Shown: positions 43,483 to 54,870, numbered from the stretch's first letter. The stretch is DNA of 64,000 nt from G963668605 sp963793625 (GCA_963793625.1 CAWCAT010000028.1:108081-172080); one strand, 5' to 3'. The notes: generated by a model from the letters alone, not told the origin. Numbers and translations are program-made.

Positions 43483-44767
43483 ATGTTAAATGCTGCGCAG
43501 GATGCTGTAGCGCTGAATCCGCGCGCTGCAGCTTTGGCTGAGAAAATATTATGCTGCACAGCCAGGACAGGAGTTATCGGGTTAGGCCGGGGAATCGATC
43601 TGCAGACAGCCAAGACTACCAGGGTAAACCGGGGAGAAAGCTACATTCCCGATGTCCCTGGTGAAATCCTTCGACCCCTCGTAAAATCCGTGAAGACTGC
43701 GTGCCGTGCCAGGTTTCTCCGCGATTGAGGAACTCGACACGTTGAACATCTGCGTGCCCACGCCATTGCGCAAATCGAAAGATCCTGACATGAGTTTCAT
43801 TATCTCGGCGTGCCAGGAAATCGCGCGGTACCTGCACCCAGGGATGTTGATCATTCTGGAATCAACCACATACCCGGGAACTACGGAGGAAGTAGTAATG
43901 CCGATCATGAAGTCGAGCGGGCTTAAAGTGGGGCGCGATTTCTTCCTCTGCTTTTCACCCGAGCGCGTTGACCCCGGCAATTTCAAGTTCAAGACCTACA
44001 ACATCCCCAAGGTGGTCGGGGGTGTGACGCCGGCCTGCACGGAGATCGGCGTGCTGTTTTACTCCCAAGCCCTCCAGACAGTTGTCCCGGTGCGCTCCAC
44101 CCAAACGGCGGAGATGGTGAAGCTTCTTGAAAATACTTTTCGCATGATCAACATCGGTCTGGTAAATGAGATGGCGTTGATGTGCGATCGCCTCGGCGTC
44201 AGCGTGTGGGAAGTGATCGATGCAGCCGCAACAAAGCCGCTCGGGTACATGCCCTTCTATCCGGGGCCGGGATTAGGCGGACACTGCATTCCTGTCGACC
44301 CGTTCTATCTCTCCTGGAAAACTCGGCAGGTCGGAATCGAGGCGCGATTCATCGAACTGGCCGGGTACATCAACGGGCAGATGCCCTACTTCGTTGTAGA
44401 GAAGGTGCAGAATGCTCTTAACGACCGCGGCAAGCCGTTGAAGGATTCACTTGTTCATCTGCTGGGAATAGCCTACAAGCGCGACATCGATGATGTCCGT
44501 GAGTCGCCCGCGTTAGACATCATGCACCTGCTGGAGAGACGTGGTGCACGCGTCACGTATAGCGATCCACATGTCCCTCGCATCAGCCTGAACGATCGAG
44601 AACTCCAGAGTGGCGACCCGCTGGAAGTTCGCGAGGCCGATTGCGCAGTGATCGTCACCGACCACTCCGCATTCCCTTACAAGGAAATCGTGGACGACGC
44701 GCGGCTCATCGTCGATACCCGTAATGCCCTAAAGAATTTTTCATCGCTCAACATCGTGCGCCTCTGA
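43483..44767 (+). pseudogene. Nucleotide-sugar dehydrogenase (WbpA/TviB-type), N-terminus damaged
   Basis: The C-terminal 350 residues (from 43,706) are a clear UDP-GlcNAc 6-dehydrogenase-type protein: NICVPTPLRKSKDPDMSF, LESTTYPGTTEEVVMPI, FSPERVDPGN, then PFYPGPGLGGHCIPVDPFYL with the active-site Cys, and IAYKRDIDDVRESPALDIMH. The N-terminus is broken twice. After GVIGLG about 19 residues of the NAD-binding loop (normally GLGYVGLP and onward) are missing and the text resumes at GIDLQTAK. A +1 shift near 43,710 then separates NRGESYIPDV from the rest. Without the loop it could not bind NAD. It would have made a UDP-hexuronic acid. Either the gene is decayed or this spot is misassembled. Confidence 0.8.
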
Positions 44768-44794
44768 GACGTCGCTCTTGGTACAGTCACAAGA

Positions 44795-47194
44795 GTGAAC
44801 AGGCGAGAATTCTTGAACGGTATAGCCGGAGCAGGCGGAGCCATGCCTCTGCTCACGGGCATTGCTCAAGCGGCGGCCGGCACCAAACTGCGTACCCGTA
44901 TCTGCTTTGATTTCGATTGGACGTTTTTTCTCGGCGATGTAACAGTGGCCTCTGCGCCCGAGTTCGACGATAGCAATTGGCGCGCGCTGAACCTGCCGCA
45001 CGACTGGAGCATTGAGGCGCCGTTCGATAAGGACAACCCGAGCGGGCGGAATGGCGGATTCGCGACCGGTGGCATCGGGTGGTATCGCAAGCGCTTTCAA
45101 GTAGACCAAAGCTCGAGGGGCAAGCGCACTTTCCTTTTGTTTGACGGCGTGTATCAGAACAGCGAAGTGTGGATCAACGGGCAGAGTCTGAGAGTGCGGC
45201 CGTATGGGTTTATTGGCTTTCAGCACGATCTCACACGCCACCTGCGCTTTGGGAAATTGAACACGATTGCTGTTCGCGTGGACAACTCAACACAGCCCGG
45301 TTGCCGCTGGTATAGCGGATCTGGGATATACCGGCATGTCTGGCTGACTACTACCGATCCGTTGCACATCCCGCTATGGGGCTCCTCGATCACGACTCCG
45401 CGTATCTCACCGCAATCTTCAACCGTGCGCGCCAAGACGCGAGTCATGAACACGCATACACGCGCCGTCAATTGCGAATTGGAACATCGGATCTTCGACC
45501 GGGACGGAAAGGCTCACGGCAACGCCTTCGTTAGTCGGAGACTCGAGGCAAATTCTCAAGCCGAACTGTCGCAAGACCTCGAACTCAGCGCCCCCCAGTT
45601 CTGGTCGATTGAGAACCCCAACCTGTACCAGTTGGAAACCATCGTGAAACTTGACGGGAAGCAAGTGGACGAAACGGTCGATTCATTCGGTGTGCGTCAG
45701 ATCCAGTTCAATAAGGATAAGGGTTTCCTATTGAACGGGCGTCCCGTTAAGATGAAAGGCGTTTGCCTGCACAACGATGCCGGCTGCCTTGGCGCAGCAG
45801 TGCCTGATCGGGCACTGGAGCGGCGGCTCGAGGTTTTGAAATCTATCGGTTGCAATGCCATCCGGACGAGCCATAATCCGCCAGCGCCTGAATTTCTGGA
45901 CATGTGCGATCGCATGGGCTTTGTCGTGATCGATGAGGCTTTCGACAAGTGGGAAGGCCGCTTTGCTCCGCAATTCGAGAAATGGTGGAAAGAGGATATG
46001 CTCGCCATGTTGCGGCGCGATCAAAACCATCCGAGCGTTGTTCTATGGAGCGTAGGAAATGAATCAGGCACACCGGGTTCGGACAAATTGAACAACACGA
46101 TGAAGCAGTTGGTCGACTTCGTACACAAGGAAGAGCCGACGCGCCTTGTCACCTGCGCACTGGTTCCCCCATCACGCGGCGATCTCGCGGAAAAGGTCCG
46201 CGCAGTTACCGCATCTTCGAAATTCATGGACGTGCTCTCGGTCAACTATCAGGAGCAGTGGTACGAGGAGTACCGCAAAGCCGATCCGAATGTTCTGATC
46301 ATCGGCACCGAAACGTATCCTTATTATCATGGGGACATAAATACGCACACCGCGTTCCAGCCGATCAATCCCTGGTATGACGTGGTGAAGCACGACTACG
46401 TCGCCGGGCAGTTCCTCTGGGCGGGTATCGACTACCTGGGGGAGTCGCGCGGTTGGCCCAGCAAAGGTTGGCCGACATCACCGATTGACACATGCGGTTT
46501 CCCTAAGGCAAGTTCCTTTTTCCACCGGAGCGTGTGGCGTAACGAACCGCTCGTGCGCATCACGGTTCTGCACGATGGCCTGGACATTGATCCTGGTAAG
46601 GTCCATTGGGGCAGTCCGAAAATGGCCGCGCATTGGAATTTTGCGCGCAACGAAGGCGAGCTGCTGCGTGTCGAGACTCCGACGAATTGCGAGACCGCCG
46701 AACTGATTCACAACGGGAAATCTCTCGGCGTTCGGCGAAGCGCGGATTACAGGAATTCGACGCCGCAGTGGTATGTGCCTTATCAGTCCGGCAAGCTGGA
46801 AGTCATCGGGCGCAACGCCGGGCAAATCGCAGCGAAGCACCAGATTGCGACCGCGGGCGCTCCTGCGAGCATCGTGCTGAAACCCGATCGAACCACGTTG
46901 CGCGCAAACAGCCAGGACCTCACACACATCGAAGTCAACCTGACTGATTCCGCGGGCGTGCTCGTCCCGGATTCTGATCGCTTGATCACGTTCACAGTGA
47001 CAGGGCCCGCCGCTCTGATTGGTGTCGATAACGGCGACCTGCGCAGCGCTGAGTCATATAAAGGTTCCGCGCGGACCACGTACTGGGGCAAGGCTCTCGC
47101 GATCGTGCAATCCACCCGCCAACCCGGCGCTGTGCGCATCGAAGCCAAATCTGCGAATCTGCCGGTGGCGGCAATTACGGTGCAGTCACACTGA
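44795..47194 (+). CDS. GH2 beta-galactosidase-like enzyme, Tat-exported
   Basis: The 799-residue protein starts at GTG 44795 with a twin-arginine signal (NRREFLNGIAGAGGA). It has the GH2 jelly-roll N-terminal domain (WRALNLPHDWSIEAPF, GIGWYRKRF), an Ig-like domain, the TIM barrel with IRTSHNPPAPEFLDMCDRMG, acid/base Glu in SVGNESGTPG (about 423) and likely nucleophile Glu in IIGTETYPYY (about 506). C-terminal Ig-like domains complete it. It probably cleaves beta-galactosides or related glycosides in the periplasm. Length is typical of DUF4982-containing GH2 enzymes. It overlaps the convergent rhamnogalacturonan-lyase-like gene by 20 bases. Confidence 0.9.
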   Translation: MNRREFLNGIAGAGGAMPLLTGIAQAAAGTKLRTRICFDFDWTFFLGDVTVASAPEFDDSNWRALNLPHDWSIEAPFDKDNPSGRNGGFATGGIGWYRKRFQVDQSSRGKRTFLLFDGVYQNSEVWINGQSLRVRPYGFIGFQHDLTRHLRFGKLNTIAVRVDNSTQPGCRWYSGSGIYRHVWLTTTDPLHIPLWGSSITTPRISPQSSTVRAKTRVMNTHTRAVNCELEHRIFDRDGKAHGNAFVSRRLEANSQAELSQDLELSAPQFWSIENPNLYQLETIVKLDGKQVDETVDSFGVRQIQFNKDKGFLLNGRPVKMKGVCLHNDAGCLGAAVPDRALERRLEVLKSIGCNAIRTSHNPPAPEFLDMCDRMGFVVIDEAFDKWEGRFAPQFEKWWKEDMLAMLRRDQNHPSVVLWSVGNESGTPGSDKLNNTMKQLVDFVHKEEPTRLVTCALVPPSRGDLAEKVRAVTASSKFMDVLSVNYQEQWYEEYRKADPNVLIIGTETYPYYHGDINTHTAFQPINPWYDVVKHDYVAGQFLWAGIDYLGESRGWPSKGWPTSPIDTCGFPKASSFFHRSVWRNEPLVRITVLHDGLDIDPGKVHWGSPKMAAHWNFARNEGELLRVETPTNCETAELIHNGKSLGVRRSADYRNSTPQWYVPYQSGKLEVIGRNAGQIAAKHQIATAGAPASIVLKPDRTTLRANSQDLTHIEVNLTDSAGVLVPDSDRLITFTVTGPAALIGVDNGDLRSAESYKGSARTTYWGKALAIVQSTRQPGAVRIEAKSANLPVAAITVQSH

Positions 47195-50100
47195 TTTTTG
47201 TCCAGCCATGCGCGAGGTGCGGCTTGCCCTCGCGCTCATAGCTGGCGCTCCAATGCGCATAGCTCGTGCGATTGTAGTCGGTACTGAGATTGATTCGCTC
47301 TGGCGCCTGAACTTCATAACAGAGGTCAACCTGCGCGCCTGCCGCAAGTTCCGCGGGCACAGCGGCTCGTCCTAGTACGGCCATATCGAGCCTTGGCTGA
47401 ATGGTAGCATGCAGGTTCTTGATCGGCGTGTTTCCCGCATTGCGCACCGCAAAACAAACTTTAGCGTGCGCGCCGCGTAGGATCTTGTACGCATCCTGAC
47501 GCGGCGTGACGACTAGGTCAGACTCCGGCTTGGGATCACCCTTTTCGGTCAGCAGTGAAAGGAACCACAGGACATAGTTGAACACCAGTCCGGTGCTGCG
47601 TGTCCCGAAGTCCTTGCCCGCACCGCTGAATCCACCGGCCACACACTCGCGCGGGACCACCAGGAAAAGCGGATCGCCCGTGCGCAGATATTCATGACGG
47701 ACCAGGCGCAGATGGGTGGAAATGTTTTGCGCATTCGAACCACGCCGCGGCGAGCCACCCTTCGACATGATGTTCATGGGAGGTCGCCACATGTCTGATA
47801 GTGTCGAACGTGCGGCACGCTCCAGCAGCGCATCGAGTTCAGGAAGCTTGGCCCACGAGTTAAATTTGAGCAACGCCGAAACGAGTAGTCCGCCGCAAAA
47901 CGGAGATTGGGAAATGAACGCGGGTTGTTCCGTGATCGGCGCGGGAAAGCCGCCGCGCACAGGATGCTCCCACTTCGTCGTCCAGTCCACGAGCCTCGCC
48001 GAACCGAGCAGATAGCGCTCGTCCCACGTAGCCTCATAAACGTCAGTAAGCGTCATCATGGGATGGCCCATCGCGCGCTCCATCGTACCCATGGTTCCTT
48101 CCGGCTTGATGGCTTTCAGCGCCCAATCGGCGATACGTCGGGCACCCACAAGACCGTCCGGATCGCCTGTAAAGTAGCTGGACCAGATCAGTCCCTGCAC
48201 GTAGCCGGCATGCGACATACCCGGATTCTCGGCCGTGTGGTGCCCCACTGTGCCGTGGCTGTGTGTATGCGGCGCACCCGGCCAATCGGCGTTCTTGCTC
48301 GAATAATGTATTACGTCCACATCGAGATAATGAAGCGCTGAGGCAAGCGCCAATCGCAGCGCCGCGCGATCTCCGGTGCGTGCAAAATGCACGATAGCGC
48401 CCGCGGGCAAATCATATTCATTGTTGTCCCAGAGGTAGGTGCCTTTCACGTATCCGGACGAAGAGTGATCTCCGTAGTTCTCGAAACCAAGGCCCACGCG
48501 CCCAACGACCGAACCCGCCATGTGCGCATCCAGTGTCTTTTCCACCTCGGGCAGTGGACTGAGCGCAGCCGTGTCTATGAGACCCAGCGCTTTGGATGAC
48601 GTGTACCACTGTGGCTCCGCAAGCGCGAGCACCGGGCCTTGCGCCAGCAAAGCAGCATCGCCACCGGCCGCACCATAGAACAACGCAATGTGGTGCGTTT
48701 TGCCGACGCCCTGAATCCAATCGTAGTCGCCACCCTCCGGCGCCCACAGATCAATCTGTAATCCTTCCGCGTTCCAGCGCAGCGCCTTCGGATACTGTTC
48801 CCGAAACGCTTCCACACCCGCGCTAAGCAATGCATCTCCACCCAGCGCAACTGCGCCGCTCTCTTTCGCGTCGGCCGTCGAACTGGATTGAGGCACCGCT
48901 TCCCTGCCCGCGGCCGGAAGGCTTCACGCGCATTGAAATCGAGCGCACTTTCAATTGCTTGCGGCTGTCGGTATTCGCGATGAAGTAGTCGATTTCAATC
49001 AGCGGACTGTTCGCATAAACGTGTATCCGCGCGCGATGTGCAAATCCACGCGCAGCAGCACCCGAAGCGGGCAGACTGGTCTCGACCAGAATGACAGCGT
49101 GCAGCGGGCCGGATTGCTCGACCCGAAGTGTTTCAACCGGCAAATCCAGCGCCCGCCACTTCGCGCCACTGGCTTCTAAGATGTCGATACTGATGGGCTC
49201 GCGCTGCAGCAGTTTGTCAGTGGCCGTCCGCACATTTTCCAAGAGACCAAAGCGAGCCTTCGGCACGCTGAATCGAATCGCACCGGAGTCAACTTCAAGC
49301 CCGTTAGCCGATTCCTGAATCTGCACCGAAGTTGAGGGCACAATCTGTTTCCGCTGGTTGCCATAAGCGACAGAGTATTGCCCGTGGGCACTGCTGGAGA
49401 AGTCGTGGCGGAAATCGAGATACAACCATTTCACGCTGCCATCCGGCCATGTCGCCATCGCACGATTCTGGGTAGGGAGCGCGTGCCCGCTTGTATCGAG
49501 CACAGTGGCATTTTCCGCCGAAACCAACTCACCCTGCGAAATCGGTAAGCCGCAGCGCACGGGCCAGTTCGCGCCACCGTCGAATTGCGTGGCCCGCACG
49601 CTGACGCGTACAGCCTTATCTTCCACTGATCCGCGCAGAACGCGCTCCGGTTTCTTACGGGCCGCATCGAACAGCTTCGCCACGGAAGGCGCGTTGTCTT
49701 TCGGCAGCACGCGAACGTAGTCAAAATAAGCAGGCCCAACGGTCACAGGATCTCGATAGCAGGCATCGAGCCAGAATTCGAGAATTCCGTCCTTCACGGC
49801 CATGGTCCCGACGTCGAGCTCACTTCCACCTTCGTAGCGTTTCCAGGTCTTTGCATCAGTAGAAACAGCCACCGCGCGACCAGGATCACTCAATATCACG
49901 CGATAAGGCCCCTCGTGGATCTTCATCCGAAAATGCAGCGCTTTGGTTAGATCCGCTGCACGATCCTGCTGCACGGAATCAGATTTGAGCACCGCGCCAT
50001 CCGACCAGTAAATCTCATTCGGACGGTATTCAAACTTTGTGCGCCAGTCCTCACCTTTCTGCTCTGGTTCAGAGAGTTTGTCGAGATCAACGTAGATGAC

Positions 50101-50700
50101 CGTCCACTTGCCATCGCTGTCGCGATCGCTTTCGGTTAGCAGTTCCGTGTTGACGATGCCGAGGTTGCTCTCCAGAACGAGGCCCTTCCGCAGCTTGGGA
50201 TACATCGGTTCGATCAAGGCGCCGGTCTGATAAGTGTCGATCTTGATGGGTCGAAACTCGAGATCGGCGATGCCGATTTCTCCACGCCCATCGGCACGCA
50301 CTCGTGCGCGAACGCTCGCTGTACCGGGCCGGACTGCAAAGATGCGTCTGAAGCTCTGCCAGTTGGTAGTCGAAACACCAGGGCCGGACTCGAGCGCAGA
50401 AGGGACCTCTATCTCTTTGCCTGCTGCGTCGTAGCACGCGAGTTCTGGAAGAGCGTGCGTGTGCAGGTCCACTTGGATCCGCAGCTTGATCTCAAACGTG
50501 TCCCCAGGTCGCGCTTGGAGTTCCTCTTTAGAGGTCAGGTCAAATTCGTCGTCTTGTTCCGATAGGATCTTCCAGCCACTCTTGCCGTCCGACTGCACCT
50601 TCACGCCTCCAGCGGATACAGGCCGCCAATCGGCGCACACGAGCGCAGGCTGGAAGCAGAGTGCGAACCACACCAACCACCACGACCTTTTGGCAAACAT
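47175..50700 (-). CDS. Exo-rhamnogalacturonan lyase-like (PcRGLX/YetA) protein, frameshifted
   Basis: The reconstructed protein has about 1,174 residues, starting at ATG 50700 with a signal peptide (MFAKRSWWLVWFALCFQPAL). After an N-terminal beta region (about 25-330) it shows the RIFT-barrel start ANWPVRCGLPISQGELVSAE with ATWPDGSVKWLYLDFRHDF. A central domain and an alpha/alpha-toroid part follow (SSGYVKGTYLWDNNEYDL, TDVYEATWDERYLLGSARLV). The frame breaks at a CCC run near 48,907; removing one base joins SISMRVKPSGRG to REAVPQSSSTADAK. Members of this family release unsaturated disaccharides from the rhamnogalacturonan-I backbone. The N-terminal extension of about 300 residues is unusual. 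Its start overlaps the DUF1080 stop (TAATG), so the two are coupled. Confidence 0.75.
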
Positions 50701-51513
50701 TAGAGGCGCTTGATTTTGATATTGCGGAACCAGACCGGGTCGCCATGGTGCTGCAGTCCAATCGGACCTTCCGCTTTCGGCTTGGTTAGTGCATCGTAAA
50801 TTGCGGGCACTTTGCGACCAACGCTTCGCCGCGCCAGCGCGCACACCCTCGGAATTGAGTGAGGCATCGAGCACCTTCACGCCATTGATCCAATGCTCAA
50901 TGTGTTCGCCCTTAACAATAAGCCTTGATTCGTTCCATTGACCCGCCGGGCGTGCAGCAGTGGTCGAGGCGGGAATCATGGAATAGAGCGCGCCAGTTTT
51001 GTGCGAGGCATCCTTCTTGGCATCGGGGTGACGTTCGTCATCCAGCAACTGGAACTCGTAACCGATCGTGTATTCGAAGCCCTTCGCTGTAGGCGCCATC
51101 GTCTTGCGATCGGATTTCGGATTGGCCAGTTCCCTGCCCAATTCCCCCTCAAACCCTCCCGGACCCTTCTGAATCTTTGTCTCGTCAACAAAGAGGATGC
51201 GCTGGATACGGTACTTCAGACCCGTGTTGCCGCGTTCGGAAACCTTCCAGTCGAACTTTAAGTCAAAATTCTTATAGGTTTCCTGCGTGATCAAGTCTTC
51301 GGAAATGCGCGGTTTCAGACGAGTCGCCAGGCAACCGTCCTTAATTTCCCAGGAGTCTCCGGGCGGAGTATTCTTCGCCGGATCCTTCCAGCCCTTCATG
51401 GTCGTTCCGTCAAATAGCAACTTCCACCCGGCGCTGCGTTCGGCACTCGTGATCGTATTGTCGGCAGCCGGAAGCATCGCGGCCGCCAGGGCAAGAAGAA
51501 TCGGCAGTTTCAT
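50700..51513 (-). CDS. DUF1080 / 3-keto-glycoside hydrolase-like protein, frameshifted
   Basis: The protein starts at ATG 51513 (GGTGGAG upstream) with a signal peptide (MKLPILLALAAAMLPAA). It is a concanavalin-like beta-sandwich of the DUF1080 family: WKLLFDGTTMKGWKD, DLKFDWKVSERGNTGLKYRI, GALYSMIPASTTAARPAGQW and VKGEHIEHWINGVKVLDASL. The frame shifts near 50,830-50,850. In the next frame the expected tail GPIGLQHHGDPVWFRNIKIK appears and stops at 50,700, giving about 270 residues. Characterised members hydrolyse 3-keto-disaccharides made by Gfo/Idh oxidoreductases, one of which is encoded at 53,767. The divergent gene starts 41 bases away. Confidence 0.82.
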
Positions 51514-51553
51514 AACTCCACCATTATCGGATATCTTTAACGGGAAGACCGTC

Positions 51554-53770
51554 ATGCCCCGATTTCTAAAAACTCGCTATTTCGCGCTACCGTTGATTGC
51601 GTCGGCGATGCTTATCGCCCAGACGCAACCCGTCACGCTGCACTATGACGCGCAGATGCCGCAAGTGCGCTTCGCCGCCAGCGAGATCCGCGCTACGCTC
51701 GCTCGCCAAGGCACGGCGGTAATTGAGAATGGCTCCGTCAATGCGGCCTCGACACAATTGATTCTTGCCGTCGGCGAAGCTGGAACTCAGTTGGCATCGA
51801 CACTTGGAGTCCCGCCTCTCAAGGCGACTGCACCGCAATCCTACACGATTCGCAAGCGCAGTGTAGATTCTCAAACCACTTACGTCGTGATTGGAACAGA
51901 CGCTGTCGGCGCAATGTACGGCGGTCTTGACATAGCGGAGGCTCTCCGGCTTGGTACACTTGCAAAGATCGCGGATGCGGAACATTCCCCGCACATTGCG
52001 CAGCGCGGCATCAAGTTCAACATCCCGCTCGATGCGCGTACTCCGAGTTACTCCGACGCCAGCGACTCCGCGCAACAGAACATTCCTGAAATGTGGAGTT
52101 TTGATTTCTGGCGCGAGTTTCTGGATGAGATGGCCCGCGATCGTTACAACGTGCTCTCGCTCTGGAGTCTGCACCCGTTTCCGTCCATGGTGAAGGTGCC
52201 GGAGTATCCTGACATTGCTCTCGACGATGTGAAGCGCACCACGCTGAAGTTCGACGACACGTTTTCAACAATGGGCCACGACATGTACCGCCCTGCGATG
52301 GCGCAGCACATGGAGACGGTCAAGAAAATCTCGATTGATGAGAAGATCCGGTTCTGGCGCGACGTGATGCAATACGCGCACGACCGTGGAATCGACACCT
52401 ACATCTTCACCTGGAATATTTTCGTCTTCGGCACGGATGGAAAGTACGGAATCACGAAGGATCAGAATAACCCCACAACGATCGACTACTTCAGGAAGAG
52501 TGTGCGCGAGACAGTGCTTACGTACCCGTTGCTGGCCGGCTTCGGGATCACGGCCGGTGAACAGATGCAGAAGCGCACTGACGAGTTTTCGCAGGAGAAG
52601 TGGCTTTGGAAAACGTACGGCGAGGGAATTCGCGATGCGAAGAAACTACAGCCCGCGCGCGAGATCCGTCTCATTCACCGGTATCATCAAACCGCGTTGA
52701 AGCCGATGTTGGAGGACTGGAAAGATTATCCCGGGCGATTTGATCTGAGTTACAAATACTCCGTCGCGCATATGTACTCATCGCCCGCACCGCAGTTCGC
52801 CCAGAAATCATTGGCAGAACTGCCGTCTCATCTACGGATGTGGATGACCGTGCGCAACGACGACATTTACAGTTTCCGCTGGGGCGATCCGCAATACGCA
52901 CGCGCCTACATCCGCAATCTACCCGGGCCAGATAAGTTGGCCGGTTATTACATGGGACCCGATGGCTACACGTGGGGCCGCGAGTTCATCAGCACAGAAC
53001 CCGAGACGCCGCGCGAACTGGTTATCAAGAAGCAGTGGTATAGCTTTATGATGTGGGGTCGTCTGAGCTATGAACCTACCCTGCCCGATGCGCTTTTCGA
53101 AAGCATGCTCGCGCAACGTTTTCCTGAGGTCTCCAGCGCAAAGCTCTACGCAGCCTCAACAGCCGCTTCGAAAATCATTCCGCAAATTACACGCTTCTTC
53201 TGGGGTGATATCGACATCAAGTGGTTTCCTGAGGCCTGTCTAAGCCATCGGCAACACACGGGCTGGTACACGGTCAAGCATTTCGTCGAAGGCCAGACCA
53301 TGCCAGCCAGCGGTATTCTGAACATCTCCGCGTACCGTGAAAGCTTGCTGAGTGGAAAGCCAGTGCCAGGCATAACCCCGCTGCAGGTGGCCGCCGAACT
53401 GAAGGCGCAGGCTGCCCAAACCCTGCAGCTGGTTGCGGGATTGCGACCGGTGAAAAGCAAGGAACTTCGCCTTACGCTCGGCGATCTCGAAGCGATGGCC
53501 CACCTTGGGAACTACTACGCGGAGAAAATTCTGGGCGCTGTCGATCTCGCGATGTTTGATCGCTCCGGCACGGCGGCGCAGAAGGAGTCCGCCGTAAAGC
53601 ATCTGCAGGCCGCGCTGCTGCACTGGAAGTCCTATGTTGCAGTTGCGACCGGCCAGTACAAGCCGCAACTGCTGACGCGCGAGGGGTACGTCGATTTGAA
53701 CGCACTCACAGCCAAAGTTTCCGCAGATATTAACATCGCCACAAACTGGGCAAGGACAACAAAGCAATGA
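51554..53770 (+). CDS. Putative exported glycoside hydrolase, GH67/GH20-like N-terminal domain
   Basis: The 738-residue protein starts at ATG 51554 with a signal peptide (RYFALPLIASAMLIAQTQ). The first 130 residues are the alpha/beta non-catalytic domain seen before GH20 and GH67 barrels (VRFAASEIRATLARQG, then TDAVGAMYGGLDIAEALRLG). A TIM-barrel-like region follows, beginning AQRGIKFNIPLDAR and containing WREFLDEMARDRYNVLSLWS and FGITAGEQMQKRTDEF. The C-terminal 150 residues are helical. Similar Acidobacteriota proteins are often annotated as alpha-glucuronidase-like. Catalytic residues are not certain. It forms an operon with the Gfo/Idh and isomerase genes (ATGA overlaps). Confidence 0.65.
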   Translation: MPRFLKTRYFALPLIASAMLIAQTQPVTLHYDAQMPQVRFAASEIRATLARQGTAVIENGSVNAASTQLILAVGEAGTQLASTLGVPPLKATAPQSYTIRKRSVDSQTTYVVIGTDAVGAMYGGLDIAEALRLGTLAKIADAEHSPHIAQRGIKFNIPLDARTPSYSDASDSAQQNIPEMWSFDFWREFLDEMARDRYNVLSLWSLHPFPSMVKVPEYPDIALDDVKRTTLKFDDTFSTMGHDMYRPAMAQHMETVKKISIDEKIRFWRDVMQYAHDRGIDTYIFTWNIFVFGTDGKYGITKDQNNPTTIDYFRKSVRETVLTYPLLAGFGITAGEQMQKRTDEFSQEKWLWKTYGEGIRDAKKLQPAREIRLIHRYHQTALKPMLEDWKDYPGRFDLSYKYSVAHMYSSPAPQFAQKSLAELPSHLRMWMTVRNDDIYSFRWGDPQYARAYIRNLPGPDKLAGYYMGPDGYTWGREFISTEPETPRELVIKKQWYSFMMWGRLSYEPTLPDALFESMLAQRFPEVSSAKLYAASTAASKIIPQITRFFWGDIDIKWFPEACLSHRQHTGWYTVKHFVEGQTMPASGILNISAYRESLLSGKPVPGITPLQVAAELKAQAAQTLQLVAGLRPVKSKELRLTLGDLEAMAHLGNYYAEKILGAVDLAMFDRSGTAAQKESAVKHLQAALLHWKSYVAVATGQYKPQLLTREGYVDLNALTAKVSADINIATNWARTTKQ

Positions 53771-54870
53771 ACCTCAATCTGGGACACATGCCCGCGCCGC
53801 CTGCGCGCAAGGACTATCGCATCGGCGCGATCGGATCGGGCTTCATCATGCGGGACGTCCACCTGGTCGCTTATGCCAAGGCCGGCTTTTGCGTCGCAGC
53901 AATTACGGGACATCCCATTGAGCAAGCACGTGAAGCCGCTGCGCTACGGGGCGTTGCGAAGGTACACGACAACTATCACGAGCTGCTTGCAGACACGTCG
54001 ATCGAAGTGATTGATATCGCCGTTCCTCCCGATCTGCAGCCAGCCATCATCGCCGAAGCCACACAACAGTCCGGGCACATCCGCGGCATCCTGGCTCAGA
54101 AGCCGCTCGCGATGAACTACGCCGACGCGCTGGAATGCGTCAAATCATGTGAACGAGCCGGCATCACTTTGGCCGTGAATCAGAACATGCGCTACGATCA
54201 ATCGATCCGCGCGCTGAAAACGGTGCTGGACCGAGGCGATCTTGGCGAGCCCGTATTGGCCACGATTGAAATGCGTGCAATACCCCACTGGCAGACCTGG
54301 CTCCGTGATTATCCAGGCCTTACGCTGGCGGCCATGAGCATCCATCATCTGGATTGCTTCCGCTTTCTTTTTGGCGATCCTGAATTTGTGTACGCGAGCG
54401 CGAGGACGGATCCACGCACTAACTTTGCGCATCGCGATGGAATTGTACTTACGATTCTGGAATATGCAGGCGGCATGCGCGCGTCCTCTTGGGACGATGT
54501 CTGGGCGGGCCCAGCGCGCGAGGGTGCGGCTGCGGACAGCTACATCAAATGGCGCGTGGAAGGTACGGACGGAATGGCGCAAGGCACTATCGGCTGGCCA
54601 GGCTATCCCAACGCTGTGCCCAGCACGATGCAGTTCACAACCAAGCGGGAGCCCGGCGTGTGGTTCACACCTACATGGAATGAAGTCTGGTTCCCTGACG
54701 CATTTCAGGGCACGATGGGTGAATTGCTTGACAGCATCGCAACCTCGCGCGCGCCCGCAATCAGTGGTCGCGAAAACCTCGGAACCATGGCTCTGGTCGA
54801 CGCCTGCTATCGTTCACTCGACGAACATCGACCGGTACAAATCACAGAAATTTCTGGAGAATCAAAATGA
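53767..54870 (+). CDS. Gfo/Idh/MocA-family oxidoreductase
   Basis: The 367-residue enzyme has an N-terminal Rossmann fold (YRIGAIGSGFIMRDVHLVAY) and the characteristic lysine motif AQKPLAMNYADALE. The C-terminal alpha/beta domain carries AVNQNMRYDQSIRAL and the His region SIHHLDCFRFLFGD. Family members oxidise or reduce sugars and sugar derivatives with NAD(P); several act at C3 of glycosides. No signal peptide is present, so it is cytoplasmic. It is translationally coupled to both neighbours, placing it in a glycan-catabolic operon with a TIM-barrel isomerase-like partner, the usual pairing for 3-keto sugar chemistry. Confidence 0.9.
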   Translation: MNLNLGHMPAPPARKDYRIGAIGSGFIMRDVHLVAYAKAGFCVAAITGHPIEQAREAAALRGVAKVHDNYHELLADTSIEVIDIAVPPDLQPAIIAEATQQSGHIRGILAQKPLAMNYADALECVKSCERAGITLAVNQNMRYDQSIRALKTVLDRGDLGEPVLATIEMRAIPHWQTWLRDYPGLTLAAMSIHHLDCFRFLFGDPEFVYASARTDPRTNFAHRDGIVLTILEYAGGMRASSWDDVWAGPAREGAAADSYIKWRVEGTDGMAQGTIGWPGYPNAVPSTMQFTTKREPGVWFTPTWNEVWFPDAFQGTMGELLDSIATSRAPAISGRENLGTMALVDACYRSLDEHRPVQITEISGESK

